From Microvirga sp. (lineage in GTDB: Bacteria > Pseudomonadota > Alphaproteobacteria > Rhizobiales > Beijerinckiaceae): a stretch of 64,000 nucleotides of DNA. Location of the stretch: NCBI RefSeq assembly GCF_014699075.1, contig NZ_JACXAB010000008.1, positions 1-64,000 on the forward strand, written 5' to 3'. This document shows positions 17,736 through 28,758 of this stretch, piece by piece. The notes under the pieces are model-generated. The model saw only the letters and a program-made list of their open reading frames with translations. It was not told the origin of the DNA and did not search any database. Both the position numbers and the translations under genes were made by a program. Every line of letters starts with the position of its first letter. The first letter of the stretch is position 1.

Positions 17736-19031
17736 TCAGGCCTTCCGAAGAACAGCGATGAAGAAGCCGTCGGTGCCGGTCTGCTGCGGTGTCAGCTGGA
17801 GGCCATAGGCGGTCCGGCGGGTGGCGTTCTTGAGGAAGCCGAGCTCCGACTTGCCCAGCAACTCCTCATGGGCGACCGGCTTGAAGCCCTCGTGACGCTC
17901 CAGGAAGCCTGAGAGCGCGTCATCGTTCTCCTCAGGCAGGATCGAGCATGTGATGTAGACGATGCGGCCGCCCGGCTTCACGAGCCCTGCCGCCCGGTCG
18001 AGCACCGTCGCCTGCTCCTTGCGCCGAACCTCCAGGCTGCCGGGCCTGAGGCGCCATTTCGCATCCGGGTTGCGCCGCCAGGTGCCCACGCCCGTGCAGG
18101 GCGCGTCCACGAGAACGCAGTCCATCCGTCCATCGAGATCGGTCACCGCATCGGCCTTGGCCCTTGGCGTGCGGACCTGGACGTTGCGGACGCCTGCCCT
18201 GGTCAGGCGGTCGTGGATCGGCGCGAGACGGCGCGCGTCGTTGTCGGTGGCGTAGATCTGGCCGTGGTTGTCCATCAGGGCCGCGAGCGCCAGGGTCTTG
18301 CCGCCGCCGCCCGCGCAGAGATCCACCACCTGCTCGCCGGGCTTGGCATCGGCGAGCAGCGCCACGAGCTGCGAGCCCTCGTCCTGGATCTCGACCCAGC
18401 CTTTCAGGAACTCAGGCTCCGACTGCACGGCGGGACCGCGCCCGTCCTCGCCCGGCATGATCCGCAATCCGTAGGGCGAGAGCGGCGTCTCGACGGCGCC
18501 CAGATGCGGCAGGGCATCATGCGCCTCCTCGCGGGAGGAGACCTTGAGGGTGTTCACCCGCAGGTCCAGGGGCGCACGGGTGGCAAGCGCCTGCATCTCG
18601 GGCACGAGCTCGTCGCCGAGAAGCCTCTGGAGCGAGGGCTCGATCCAATCAGGGAAATCGCCGGCCACAGGGGCGGGGGCGCCGGAGAGATCGGCCTTGT
18701 CCAGCCGCTCACGCTCAACGTCGGAGAGCGGCTCCGGTGCGAAGCGCTCGCCCGAGCAGAGCGCCGCAATGTCATCGACACCGAGCCCGCGCTGCAGCCG
18801 CAGCATGCCGAGCATGACAGCCCGCGGGGCGGTGTCCCCCATGATCCAGCCGGCGGAAGCCTTCCGGCGCAGGGCGTCGTAGACGAGGCTTGCGATGGCG
18901 GCGCGGTCCTTGGAGCCGGCGAAGCGATGCGACAGGCCCCAATCCTTGAGGGCATCGGTGGCCGGGCGGCGCCGGGCGTCGATATCGGCCAGGACCTCGA
19001 TGGCGGCGGAGATGCGGGCGGCAGGTGTCAT
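17736..19031 (-). CDS. RsmB/NOP-family RNA m5C methyltransferase
   Basis: A 431-residue protein. The N-terminal 150 residues resemble the NusB-like RNA-binding domain of RsmB. The catalytic domain has VVDLCAGGGGKTLALAALM (SAM binding), VDAPCTGVGTWRRNPDAKW and YITCSILPEENDD, the two cysteine motifs of RNA m5C methyltransferases. The E. coli relative modifies C967 of 16S rRNA; the exact target here is an inference. MTPAARISAAIEVL is taken as the start, giving a normal N-terminus; a longer reading would add 39 unlikely residues. It belongs to the guaB-guaA block. Confidence 0.9.
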   Translation of the reverse strand: MTPAARISAAIEVLADIDARRRPATDALKDWGLSHRFAGSKDRAAIASLVYDALRRKASAGWIMGDTAPRAVMLGMLRLQRGLGVDDIAALCSGERFAPEPLSDVERERLDKADLSGAPAPVAGDFPDWIEPSLQRLLGDELVPEMQALATRAPLDLRVNTLKVSSREEAHDALPHLGAVETPLSPYGLRIMPGEDGRGPAVQSEPEFLKGWVEIQDEGSQLVALLADAKPGEQVVDLCAGGGGKTLALAALMDNHGQIYATDNDARRLAPIHDRLTRAGVRNVQVRTPRAKADAVTDLDGRMDCVLVDAPCTGVGTWRRNPDAKWRLRPGSLEVRRKEQATVLDRAAGLVKPGGRIVYITCSILPEENDDALSGFLERHEGFKPVAHEELLGKSELGFLKNATRRTAYGLQLTPQQTGTDGFFIAVLRKA

Positions 19032-19153
19032 GAGAAAAGCACACTCGAGCTTGGCCGTAGATACGACACAATGTTTCCTATTTTCCGTCCCCATCGAAAG
19101 TGGATGGTGAGGGGCGTGCATTCCGCACGATTCCTCACTTGGAGCCACTTTCC

Positions 19154-19303
19154 ATGTTGACCCGACTGACCCGCGGCCTCGTCGCCGTCGGCCTGACCCT
19201 CGCCATCGCCGCCTGCGCCACCGCCCCGGCCGCCGACCTGACGCCGCCTCCCATGAAGCAGACCGACGCCAAGACCCAGCTCGAAAGCGGCCGGAAGTAC
19301 TGA
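19154..19303 (+). CDS. Small predicted lipoprotein, 49 residues
   Basis: The sequence MLTRLTRGLVAVGLTLAIAA precedes a cysteine at residue 21, giving a lipobox-like LAIAAC. The mature part would be only 29 residues and hydrophilic. A GGAG stands nine bases before the ATG. Short lipoproteins of this kind are common in Rhizobiales but have no assigned role. It is the only plus-strand gene in the guaB-guaA block, so the call rests on the signal sequence and ribosome binding site alone. Confidence 0.6.
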   Translation: MLTRLTRGLVAVGLTLAIAACATAPAADLTPPPMKQTDAKTQLESGRKY

Positions 19304-19362
19304 GCCTCTATCACATTCTCACTTCAAAAGTCTGGCAGACCACGCGTTGCCAACTCTCTGCA

Positions 19363-19451
19363 CGTCATCACCGGCCTCGTGCCGGTGATCCCGATTGGAA
19401 AGGCACGAAGCTTTTCGGATCGGGATGGCCGGCACAAGGCCGGCCATGACG
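19363..19451. repeat. Dispersed palindromic repeat, type I
   Basis: CGTCATCACCGGCCTCGTGC opens the left half and GGCCGGCACAAGGCCGGCC with ATGACG closes the right half; CCCGATTGG and TCGGATCGGG are the inner arms. It fills most of the gap between the small lipoprotein and the MAPEG gene. Confidence 0.85.
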
Positions 19452-19478
19452 TGAAGGGCAATGCTTGATCGACCGACT

Positions 19479-19910
19479 TTAAACGCCGGCCTCCACCGCA
19501 AAGATGCGGATGGCGAAAATGATCCACATGGCCGCCAGGATCAGCACCCCGACCAGGAAGGCCATGAAACGAAGGGAGATCTTATTCGAGGTCGTATGGA
19601 TCGCCGCGTGAACCAGGCGGCTCACCACGAACATCCAGGACATGACCACGAACAGCATGTCCGCCTTGCGGGTGATCAGCGCCAGCGCCACCAGGGCATA
19701 GAACAGCACCGGCAGCTCGAACTGGCTGTGATACGAGTTCTGGATCTGCGTGACGCGGCTGGGCCAGTTGCGCTCGCCCAGGGCAATGTCCCTCACCTTC
19801 ACCTCGCCCTTGCGAAGATGGCCGACCCGGGTCCGGCCCATCCAGAACAGCAGGATCAGGGTGAGCCCGACCTGGACGAGGACGGGCAGGATGACGGCGG
19901 AGATGCTCAT
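19479..19910 (-). CDS. MAPEG-family membrane protein
   Basis: A 143-residue protein with four membrane helices (VILPVLVQVGLTLILLFWMG, LPVLFYALVALALI, LFVVMSWMFVVSRLVHAAIH, FLVGVLILAAMWIIFAI). The pattern N.YHSQFELPVLFY and SRLVHAAIHTTSNK matches the bacterial branch of the MAPEG family (glutathione and eicosanoid metabolism relatives). Its reaction in bacteria is not known. It sits 19 bp after guaB and is probably in the same transcript; this neighbourhood is common in Rhizobiales. Confidence 0.88.
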   Translation of the reverse strand: MSISAVILPVLVQVGLTLILLFWMGRTRVGHLRKGEVKVRDIALGERNWPSRVTQIQNSYHSQFELPVLFYALVALALITRKADMLFVVMSWMFVVSRLVHAAIHTTSNKISLRFMAFLVGVLILAAMWIIFAIRIFAVEAGV

Positions 19911-19929
19911 GTGGTGACTCGCGTTAAGC

Positions 19930-21516
<1,587 letters not shown>

Positions 21517-21597
21517 TCAGAGCCGCATCCCCAGAAGATCTGCAATGCGCCTGTTTGCCCTTTGCATCGGGGTTACACAGCGCTATGTCCGGCGGTC

Positions 21598-23034
21598 ATG
21601 CGTCAATCCCGCCTTCTCCCGCTGATCATCGCGACGGCCCTGTTCATGGAGAACATGGATTCGACCGTGATCTCCACATCTCTGCCGATGATCGCGCAGG
21701 ACCTGGGAACGGAGCCCATCGCCCTCAAGCTGGCACTGACCTCTTATCTGGTGAGCCTTGCCATCTTCATCCCGATCTCGGGCTGGATGGCCGACAAAAA
21801 CGGGGCCCGGACCATTTTCACCGCCGCCATCGGGGTGTTCATGGCGGGTTCGCTTGCCTGTGCCTGGGCCAATTCCCTCGAATGGTTCGTGTTCTCCCGC
21901 TTCGTTCAAGGCGCCGGCGGGGCCATGATGGTGCCGGTGGGGCGCCTGGTGCTCCTGCGCAGCGTCGCCCGCAGCGAGGTGGTGCAGGCGCTGGCGACTC
22001 TCACGATCCCGGCGCTGATCGGCCCCATCATCGGGCCACCGCTCGGGGGCTTCATCACCGAGTATTTCCACTGGCGCTGGATCTTCTTCATCAACATCCC
22101 CATCGGGATTCTCGGGATCGTGTGCGCCCTCATGTTCGTGCCGAACATCAGGGAGGACGACACGCCGCCGCTCGACCTCATCGGCTTCCTGCTGACCGGG
22201 GTCGGTTTCTCCCTGCTGATGCTCGGCTTCTCCACCACGGGACAGCATCTCATCCCGGCCGAGCTCTCGCTCGGATGCACGGTGATCGGCGCCATCAGCT
22301 TGGTTCTCTATGTCTTTCACGCCAGGCGCACCGCCTACCCGGTCCTTCAACTGAGCCTTCTGAAGGTGCCGACCTTTCGCGTCAGCGTCCTGGGCGGCTC
22401 GCTCTTCCGCATCGGCATCGGGGCAATCCCGTTCCTGCTCCCGCTGATGCTGCAGGTGGGATTCGGCTTGGGTCCCCTGGCTTCGGGCTCGCTCACCTTC
22501 ATCGCGGCCGTGGGCGCGCTGTTCATGAAGACCATGGCCAAGCGCATCCTCGAGCGCACGGGCTTTCGCAGGCTGCTCACCATCAACGCCTTCATCGGCG
22601 CTGCTTTCGTTGCGGCCAATGGGTTCTTCACCCCCGAGACGCCGCACTGGATCATCATGATCTTTCTGCTGATCGGCGGCTGCTTCCGCTCGCTGCAGTT
22701 CACCAGCCTGAACGCCATCGGCTACGCGGAGATCTCCAACCGCGAGATGAGCTACGCTACGAGCCTGTCGAGCGCCATCCAGCAGGTCTCCCTCAGCATC
22801 GGCGTGGCGTTCGGAGCCTTCGTGCTGGAAATGGCTTCCACCTACGACGGTACGCCTGGGATCACGGCCGCCGATTTCGGACCCGCCTTTTGGGCGGTCG
22901 CCACCATCTCGGCTCTGTCGGGTTTCATCTTCGCCCGCCTCTCGCCGAATGCGGGCGCCGAGATGTCGGGACACAAGATTGTGAAGGATCGACCGCCCTC
23001 CACCGGCCTCGGGGACGGTGCGTCGGGCCGCTAA
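21598..23034 (+). CDS. MFS exporter, DHA2 (EmrB/QacA-like) family
   Basis: A 478-residue inner-membrane protein. Motif D1-like LIIATALFMENMDSTVISTS opens the first helix, GWMADKNGARTIF is the loop 2-3 motif A, and GPIIGPPLGGFITEYFHWRW is motif C, which marks drug:proton antiporters. Many hydrophobic helices follow, consistent with 12-14. Substrate is not predictable. There is no membrane-fusion partner (EmrA-like) beside it. The ATG of MRQSRLLPL is chosen; the longer reading upstream overlaps the guaB promoter region. Confidence 0.88.
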   Translation: MRQSRLLPLIIATALFMENMDSTVISTSLPMIAQDLGTEPIALKLALTSYLVSLAIFIPISGWMADKNGARTIFTAAIGVFMAGSLACAWANSLEWFVFSRFVQGAGGAMMVPVGRLVLLRSVARSEVVQALATLTIPALIGPIIGPPLGGFITEYFHWRWIFFINIPIGILGIVCALMFVPNIREDDTPPLDLIGFLLTGVGFSLLMLGFSTTGQHLIPAELSLGCTVIGAISLVLYVFHARRTAYPVLQLSLLKVPTFRVSVLGGSLFRIGIGAIPFLLPLMLQVGFGLGPLASGSLTFIAAVGALFMKTMAKRILERTGFRRLLTINAFIGAAFVAANGFFTPETPHWIIMIFLLIGGCFRSLQFTSLNAIGYAEISNREMSYATSLSSAIQQVSLSIGVAFGAFVLEMASTYDGTPGITAADFGPAFWAVATISALSGFIFARLSPNAGAEMSGHKIVKDRPPSTGLGDGASGR

Positions 23035-23071
23035 GCTGCGCTAGCATCCCGGCAATGACCGGGAGGACAAG

Positions 23072-23929
23072 ATGGACCAGCGCATCATCGATCTCTACGA
23101 CGACTTCACCCATGGCGGCATGAGCCGCCGCTCCTTCCTCGACAAGCTGGCGGCTCTCGCCGGCAGCGCGGCCGGTGCGGCAGCCATCCTGCCGATCCTG
23201 CAGAACAACTACGCCCACGCCCAGACCGTGCCGGAGACCGACCCACGGATCACCACGGAGTCCGTGGACGTTCCCGGCGCCCAGGGCCTCAAGGCCTATC
23301 TGGTGAAGCCGAAGGATGCCGCCGGCAAGTTGCCGACCGTAATCGTCATCCACGAGAACCGGGGGCTGAACCCGCATATCAAGGACGTGACCCGCCGCAT
23401 GGCGACGGAAGGCTTCATCGCTTTGGGTGTGGATTACCTCTCGCCCATGGGCGGCACGCCCGCCGACGAGGACAAGGGCCGTGAGATGATCGGCCAGTTG
23501 AAGCAGCCGGACGTGATCGCCAACGGAAAGGCGGCGGTGGCCTACCTGAAGGGCCGCCCGGACGGCAACGGCAAGGTCGGTGCCATCGGCTTCTGCTGGG
23601 GCGGCGGCGCGGTGAACAACCTCGCGGTCAACGAACCGGATCTCGATGCGGGCGTGGCCTATTACGGCGGCCAACCCAAACCTGAGGACGTGCCGAAGAT
23701 CGAAGCCGCCATGATGATGCATTACGGCGGCCTCGACGAGCGCATCAATGCAGGCATTCCGGCTTATGAGGCAGCGCTGAAGCAGGCGGGCAAGACGTAC
23801 GAGATCCACGTCTACGAGGGCGCCAACCACGCCTTCAACAACGACACCAACGCGGCGCGCTACGACAAGGCGACGGCCGATCTGGCGTGGAGCCGGACGG
23901 TGGCGTTTTTGAAGAAGAATTTGGGTTAG
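23072..23929 (+). CDS. Tat-exported dienelactone-hydrolase-family enzyme
   Basis: A 285-residue alpha/beta hydrolase related to dienelactone hydrolase and YghX. A twin-arginine signal is visible at MSRRSFLDKLAALAGSAAG (residues about 17-35), ending near AHA. The catalytic cysteine is C175 in GFCWGG, the glutamate lies in IHENRGLNP, and the histidine in EGANHAF. The product therefore acts in the periplasm. The natural substrate is unknown. It starts 37 bp after the MFS gene, with GGGAGG before the ATG, and may be co-transcribed with it. Confidence 0.9.
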   Translation: MDQRIIDLYDDFTHGGMSRRSFLDKLAALAGSAAGAAAILPILQNNYAHAQTVPETDPRITTESVDVPGAQGLKAYLVKPKDAAGKLPTVIVIHENRGLNPHIKDVTRRMATEGFIALGVDYLSPMGGTPADEDKGREMIGQLKQPDVIANGKAAVAYLKGRPDGNGKVGAIGFCWGGGAVNNLAVNEPDLDAGVAYYGGQPKPEDVPKIEAAMMMHYGGLDERINAGIPAYEAALKQAGKTYEIHVYEGANHAFNNDTNAARYDKATADLAWSRTVAFLKKNLG

Positions 23930-23974
23930 TCCAACTCAGACAGCGTCATCCCGGGGCTGCTCGTGCACCCACCT

Positions 23975-24064
23975 CGTCATCACCGGCCTTGTGCCGGTGA
24001 ACCCAATTGATTGAAGCGCCGTGCTTCTCAGCGTCGGGATGGCCGGGACAAGCCCGGCCATGAC
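23975..24064. repeat. Dispersed palindromic repeat, type I
   Basis: CGTCATCACCGGCCTTGTGC at the left and GGCCGGGACAAGCCCGGCC with ATGACG at the right. It lies just upstream of the GIY-YIG gene, which has a smaller copy immediately downstream. Confidence 0.85.
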
Positions 24065-24118
24065 GTGGAGGAGTGGTAACGGCTTGCTCTTACTGGAAGA
24101 GTGCGTCAGTCTCAGATT

Positions 24119-24409
24119 ATGAGACTGTATCACGTCTACATCCTTGCAAGCCGGCCCGGCGGCGCGCTCTATGTCGGCGTTACAAACGATCTGGCACGGC
24201 GGGTGTGGGAACATAAGACGGGACGCGGCAGCGATCATGTCAGGCGCTACAGGATCGACCGCCTCGTCTATTACGAGAGCTACCCAAGCATCGCGGATGC
24301 CATTCAACGCGAGACATCGATCAAACGCTGGCCGCGCGTTTGGAAAACCAACCTGATCGTTGGGATGAACCCGACGTGGCGTGATCTCTACGAGGAGTTG
24401 AACGCCTGA
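24119..24409 (+). CDS. GIY-YIG nuclease-family protein (UPF0213/YhbQ-like)
   Basis: A 96-residue protein made of one GIY-YIG domain: YHVYILAS, then ALYVGVTNDLARRVWEHK, with the conserved arginine in that helix and the glutamate in QRETSIKRW. Small stand-alone members are common in Rhizobiales and have no firm role. The start may be the ATG at 24119 or the GTG at 24101; neither has a good ribosome binding site. The gene is boxed by two palindromic repeats (23975-24064 and 24418-24448), which suggests repeated insertion near or with this gene. Confidence 0.85.
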   Translation: MRLYHVYILASRPGGALYVGVTNDLARRVWEHKTGRGSDHVRRYRIDRLVYYESYPSIADAIQRETSIKRWPRVWKTNLIVGMNPTWRDLYEELNA

Positions 24410-24417
24410 TCTCCTCA

Positions 24418-24448
24418 CGTCATGGCCGGGACGAGCCCGCCCATGACG
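24418..24448. repeat. Short palindromic repeat, type I half
   Basis: CGTCATGGCCGGGACGAGCC followed by CGCCCATGACG forms a single palindromic unit, directly after the GIY-YIG stop codon. Confidence 0.7.
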
Positions 24449-24454
24449 TCGAGA

Positions 24455-25390
24455 CTAATCCTCGAACGCCTCGACCTGGACCCGCCTGCCCACCATGAAC
24501 GCATCGGCCACGAGGCGGAACGGGGCGTCGTCGACCTCGGAGTGGCCTATGGTCAGCAGGGCATTGAAGCGCCGGTAGATGCCCTGGTATTCGGCTGGGT
24601 CTTCATGAACCATCAGTCGCCCGTTGAGCTCAAGACAGCTGCCGCCATGGGTGAGTTTGAGGGTCAGGCCGGCCTCGGTCTCCACCTCAATGTCCCAGGT
24701 CTGCGGGCCGGTCTGGCGCCAGTCGAACACCGCCTGGAGATCGCCCTGCCCGTGGCTCATGGAGAAGGCGAGGTTCGCGGCGATCGGTGCATCGCGGTTG
24801 GCCGGGAACTCCAGGCTGGATGACTTGATGAAAACCGGCTCCGGCATGATGCGGGTGACGATGGAAAGCGCATTGATGCCGGGATCGAAGACCCCGAAAC
24901 CGCCCGCCTCCCAGATCCATTGCTGCCCCGGATGCCAGTGCCGGACATCCTCCTTCCAGGTCACCAGAAGACGCTTGATCGACCAGCCGGCAAGCGCCTT
25001 CTTGGCCTCCTCGACGGCCTTGTTGTACTGGGCATGCCAGGTGGTGAAGACCACCTTGCCGACCTTCGCGGCCAGCACCCTCAGATCCTCGAGCTCGCTC
25101 AACGTCGCGGCCGGCGGCTTTTCCAGCAGCACACTCTTGCCGGCGAGCAGCGCCTCGCGGGCGATCTGGTGCCGAACCTGCGGCGGCGTGCAGATTGACA
25201 CCGCATCCAGATCCGGCAGCTTCAGAAGCTCACGGTAGTCCTGGAAGGTGTATTTCGCATCCTCGTGCGAGAGCCCACGCGTGCTCGACACGGCGAGAAG
25301 CTCGAAATCCGGGTTGGCCTTGATCACGGGCAGATGCTGATCCTGCGCGATCTTGCCGAGGCCGATGATGCCGATGCGGTGCACTGCCAT
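24455..25390 (-). CDS. Gfo/Idh/MocA sugar 1-dehydrogenase (L-arabinose/D-galactose type)
   Basis: A 311-residue NAD(P)-dependent oxidoreductase. The N-terminal Rossmann fold has GIIGLGKIAQDQH; the family lysine is in EKPPAATL; the stretch WKEDVRHWHPGQQWIWE followed by GGFGVFDPGINALSIVTRI matches, from memory, Azospirillum L-arabinose 1-dehydrogenase and galactose 1-dehydrogenases. These enzymes oxidise the sugar to a lactone in the cytoplasm. No lactonase, dehydratase or sugar transporter is near, so the pathway partner genes must be elsewhere. Choice between arabinose and galactose cannot be made here. Confidence 0.85.
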   Translation of the reverse strand: MAVHRIGIIGLGKIAQDQHLPVIKANPDFELLAVSSTRGLSHEDAKYTFQDYRELLKLPDLDAVSICTPPQVRHQIAREALLAGKSVLLEKPPAATLSELEDLRVLAAKVGKVVFTTWHAQYNKAVEEAKKALAGWSIKRLLVTWKEDVRHWHPGQQWIWEAGGFGVFDPGINALSIVTRIMPEPVFIKSSSLEFPANRDAPIAANLAFSMSHGQGDLQAVFDWRQTGPQTWDIEVETEAGLTLKLTHGGSCLELNGRLMVHEDPAEYQGIYRRFNALLTIGHSEVDDAPFRLVADAFMVGRRVQVEAFED

Positions 25391-25429
25391 GGTGTGGCTC
25401 CCTGTTTTCCGAGGCTCGATTGGAAGCCG

Positions 25430-26140
25430 TCAGGCTTCAGGCGTTTCGTCCGCCCGTCCCCGGAAACCGGTCGCCATCACATAGAGTTCCGCCGAATCGG
25501 CCCGGCTCGCCGCCGGCTTCACGTGGCGCACCACGGCAAAGTCGCGCTTGAGATCGGCGAGAAGCTGGTTCTCGGTGCCGCCCTGGAACACCTTGGCGAT
25601 GAAGGCGCCGCCCGGGGCCAGGATCTCGCGGGCGAAGTAGATCGCAGCCTCGGCCAAACCGATGATGCGCAGGTGGTCGGTCTTCTTGTGCCCGGTGGTG
25701 TTGGCCGCCATGTCGGACATGACCACGTCGGCGGGACCGCCCAGCATCTCGATGAGCTTACCCGGAGCGCTCTCGTCCAGGAAGTCGAGTTCGATGAACT
25801 CGACGCCCGGCATCGGGTCGATGGGGAGAAGATCGATGCCCACCACCTTGCCCTTCGCACCCACCACCTTGGCGGCGATCTGGGACCAGCCGCCCGGTGC
25901 GGCGCCGAGATCGACCACCCGCTGGCCCGGTTTCAGGATGCGGTACTTCTCGTCGATCTCCAAAAGCTTGTAGGCCGCGCGGGAGCGATAGCCCTCGCGC
26001 TTGGCGCGGGCGACGTAAGGATCGTTGAGCTGGCGCTCCAGCCATTTCTGGGAAGAGAGGGACCGCTTGTTGGCGGTCTTCACGCGCTGCTTGAGATTGC
26101 GGACACCCGAACCGGACCCCGAACTGGATTTGGCACTCAC
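25430..26140 (-). CDS. rlmE: 23S rRNA 2'-O-methyltransferase RlmE (FtsJ/RrmJ)
   Basis: A 236-residue enzyme that methylates U2552 of 23S rRNA. It shows [13 protein letters not shown] with the catalytic lysine, [16 protein letters not shown] for SAM, the aspartate in [13 protein letters not shown], a lysine in FIAKVFQGG and the glutamate in DSAELYV, completing the K-D-K-E set. A basic N-terminal tail is usual in alphaproteobacteria. The GTG at 26140 overlaps the stop of the ppx gene by four bases (GTGA); an in-frame GTG at 26161 would add seven residues. It is probably translated after ppx. Confidence 0.92.
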   Translation of the reverse strand: MSAKSSSGSGSGVRNLKQRVKTANKRSLSSQKWLERQLNDPYVARAKREGYRSRAAYKLLEIDEKYRILKPGQRVVDLGAAPGGWSQIAAKVVGAKGKVVGIDLLPIDPMPGVEFIELDFLDESAPGKLIEMLGGPADVVMSDMAANTTGHKKTDHLRIIGLAEAAIYFAREILAPGGAFIAKVFQGGTENQLLADLKRDFAVVRHVKPAASRADSAELYVMATGFRGRADETPEA

Positions 26141-27255
26141 CGTGGGCTGCCCCCTCGCCACACGGAATCCTCTCGCATCATGTTCATCAAAATTCCTTCG
26201 CGCAGTCCGCGATCCGCGATGCGCAGGCGCTCCGACGGGAATGCCCGCCGGATCGCTTCCAAAATGGCGCAGCCGGCCAGAACCAGATCGGCCCGCTCCC
26301 GGCCGATGCAGGGGTTATCGGCCCGCTGGCTGAAATCGGAATGCAGCAAACGATCCATCACTGTCGAGATCTCGCCGTTGCGCATCCACATCCCGTCAAC
26401 CCGGCGTCGGTCGTAGCGCGCGAGGCCTAAGTGAATGCCGCCGACTGTCGTGACGGTGCCAGAGGTTCCGAGGAGATGGAAGTTGTGGGCGCGGCCTGCC
26501 TGGGCGGCCACAAGGGCGAAGTCCATGAGGAGTTCCGACACCTCCTCGACCATGCCCTCGAAGATCTTAGGCGTCACGTCGATGCCGCCGTGGCGCTCGG
26601 CCAGCGTCACCACGCCGACGGGCAGCGAATCCCACGCGCGGATGCGCTTGCACGGATCGGCGAAGGCGTGCGGCGCCCGGCCGTCGAGCCAGGCGATCTC
26701 TGTGGAGCCGCCGCCGATGTCGAACACGATGACGGACTGCGCCTTGGGATCGACCAGCGACGCGCAGCCGGTGACGGCCAGATAGGCCTCCGTCTTGCGG
26801 TCGACGATCTCGAGGTCGAGGTCGAGTTCCTCGCGGACACGCTCGATGAAGGCGGGGCCGTTCTCGGCGAGTCGGCATGCTTCCGTTGCCACGAGCCGCG
26901 CGCGCGTCACGTCCTTCGCGGCCATCTTTTCCCGGCACACGCGCAGCGCATCCAGGGTGCGAACGATAGCGCCGTCGCTCAGCCGGTTGCCGAGGCCAAG
27001 GCCCTCGCCCAGCCGCACGATTCGCGAAAAGGCATCCACGACCCGAAAGCCGAAATGCGCAGGTTCCGCAATGAGAAGGCGGCAATTGTTCGTGCCGAGA
27101 TCGAGCGCGGCATAGCTTCTCGACGAGCGCCGCCGGGCCTCCATCCTGGCCGCGGGCGCAGGAGTGTCAGCCACCCAGGAGGCACCGTGTGCCGAGCCGC
27201 TGAGCGGTTCGGCAAGCCGGTCACCTTCTGCTGTCACGTCCGCTTTGACGGTCAA
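26137..27255 (-). CDS. Ppx/GppA-family phosphatase
   Basis: A 372-residue protein with the actin-like Ppx/GppA fold: phosphate-1 loop [16 protein letters not shown], phosphate-2 motif [16 protein letters not shown] and the glutamate of [12 protein letters not shown]. Family members hydrolyse polyphosphate or pppGpp; this short form lacks the C-terminal HD domain of E. coli Ppx, which is usual in alphaproteobacteria. The N-terminal 45 residues are low-complexity and poorly conserved, so the true start may be later. It overlaps rlmE by four bases, and the ppx-rlmE pair is common in Rhizobiales. Confidence 0.9.
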   Translation of the reverse strand: MTVKADVTAEGDRLAEPLSGSAHGASWVADTPAPAARMEARRRSSRSYAALDLGTNNCRLLIAEPAHFGFRVVDAFSRIVRLGEGLGLGNRLSDGAIVRTLDALRVCREKMAAKDVTRARLVATEACRLAENGPAFIERVREELDLDLEIVDRKTEAYLAVTGCASLVDPKAQSVIVFDIGGGSTEIAWLDGRAPHAFADPCKRIRAWDSLPVGVVTLAERHGGIDVTPKIFEGMVEEVSELLMDFALVAAQAGRAHNFHLLGTSGTVTTVGGIHLGLARYDRRRVDGMWMRNGEISTVMDRLLHSDFSQRADNPCIGRERADLVLAGCAILEAIRRAFPSERLRIADRGLREGILMNMMREDSVWRGGSPR

Positions 27256-27372
27256 AACCTAAGTCCCCGCAGCACCCGGTTCAGGCGCCTGTTTGACCAA
27301 GAGAGTAACCATCGCCCCACCCTCCTGCCAAGGGTGCCCCCCGGAGTTTATGGTTTTGCCTCCAAGGAGGTA

Positions 27373-28557
27373 CTAGAGTGACAGGCCCCGGAAGCGCTCC
27401 GTCAGACCGCTCAGAACGTCTGCGCCCACATTGGCAATCGCCACCCGCAGATGACCTTCCTGACCGGGGCCGAAATAGCTTCCGGGCAGGCACAGAACGC
27501 CTCGTTCGGTTGCGAGCTTCTCCGCGACCTGCTGCGCTTTGGCACCGGAAAAGGGATGACGCAGATAAGCGAAGTAGGCGCCGACCGACTCGATCGTCCA
27601 TTCCGGCAGCGACGCGAGCGCATCCTGAGAAACCTGTGCACGGCGGTTGATCTCGGCCCGGTTGCCCTCGCGCCAGTCGCGCAAACCGTCGATGGCCCAG
27701 GGCAGCGCGCCTTGCGCGGTGCGCGGCGGGCAGATCTGGATGCAGTCGAGAATCTTGGCGATCTGTTCGATGAGCTTGGAATCCGCCGTGATCGCACCCG
27801 TGCGGTGGCCGGGGATCGCGTAGGACTTCGAGAAGGAATAGAGCTGGATCACCGTGCTGCGCCAGTCGTCGCGGGTGAAGAGCCCATGGGCGCGGTTCAT
27901 GCCTTGCGGCAGAAAGTCCCGGTAAGTCTCGTCGATGACGAGATAAATGCCGCGCCTGGCGCACAGCTGCGCGAAACTCTCGATGACATGAGCGGGATAG
28001 ACGGCGCCGGTCGGGTTGTTGGGCGTGACGAGAACGATGGCCCTAACTTTCTCGTCGATCAGCGCCTCCGCATCCTCGATGCGCGGCACGAATCCATTCT
28101 CCGCCCGGCACGGCAGCGGACGCGGCTCGATGCCTAACATGTCCAGCGTCATCTGGTGATTGAAGTACCACGGGGTCGGCAGCAGCACCGCCTCGCCGCG
28201 ATGGGCGAGCAGCATCATGGCGGCGAAAAAGGCCATGTTGCAGCCGGCCGTCACCGCAATGTCTTCCGACCCGATCCTGCCCTCGTAGGTGCGGGACAGC
28301 TCGGCCGCGTAAGCGTCTTTCAGCGGGGTATCGCCGTTGATCGGGCCGTACTGTGAGCCTGCAGGCGAGCCGGCGATGGCGGCCATCCGCTCCAGCAGCT
28401 CCGCATGAGGTGCGTTGCCCGGAACGGCCTGAGAGAGGTTGATCAGCGGCCCGAACGATCCGTCATACCGCCTGGTCCACGCCTGCGCCTCCGGGATGGG
28501 AGGGCTGCCGACATCGGCGACAAGAGGGTTGATGGGATGGGCAGGACCGCTCGTCAT
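27373..28557 (-). CDS. PLP-dependent aminotransferase, class I/II
   Basis: A 394-residue fold-type I aminotransferase. It has SQYGPINGDTPLKDAYAAEL, VTPNNPTGAVYPA, the PLP-phosphate aspartate/tyrosine in VIDETYRDF and the Schiff-base lysine in LYSFSKSYAIPGHRTG. FSKSYAIPGHR is the usual motif of aspartate-type aminotransferases. Substrate is not clear from sequence. The start is MTSGPAHPINPL; a longer reading would run into the type I repeat upstream and has no similarity. It has no operon partner. Confidence 0.88.
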   Translation of the reverse strand: MTSGPAHPINPLVADVGSPPIPEAQAWTRRYDGSFGPLINLSQAVPGNAPHAELLERMAAIAGSPAGSQYGPINGDTPLKDAYAAELSRTYEGRIGSEDIAVTAGCNMAFFAAMMLLAHRGEAVLLPTPWYFNHQMTLDMLGIEPRPLPCRAENGFVPRIEDAEALIDEKVRAIVLVTPNNPTGAVYPAHVIESFAQLCARRGIYLVIDETYRDFLPQGMNRAHGLFTRDDWRSTVIQLYSFSKSYAIPGHRTGAITADSKLIEQIAKILDCIQICPPRTAQGALPWAIDGLRDWREGNRAEINRRAQVSQDALASLPEWTIESVGAYFAYLRHPFSGAKAQQVAEKLATERGVLCLPGSYFGPGQEGHLRVAIANVGADVLSGLTERFRGLSL

Positions 28558-28652
28558 GAGACCGTTCGACTCCGCAAAAAGATAAGGGCAGGACGCCCGG
28601 TGAGCCTTCACCGAAACCGCCTGCCCTGCAAGCTTTGTTAAACCCCACCTGC

Positions 28653-28743
28653 CGTCATGGCCGGGCTTGTCCCGGCCATCCCGATGCTGAGAAGCGCTGC
28701 GCTTCACCTGATCGAGATCACCGGCACAAGGCCGGTGATGACG
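28653..28743. repeat. Dispersed palindromic repeat, type I
   Basis: CGTCATGGCCGGGCTTGTCC opens and GGCACAAGGCCGGTGATGAC closes the element, with CCGATGCTG and GATCGAGATC arms inside. It lies between the 3' end of efp and the 5' end of the aminotransferase gene. Confidence 0.85.
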
Positions 28744-28758
28744 GGAGAGGGAAGGACC

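Noticed and set aside
23975-24448. GIY-YIG gene as a homing endonuclease of an intron
   Set aside because: No intron structure or interrupted host gene around it; stand-alone small members are common.
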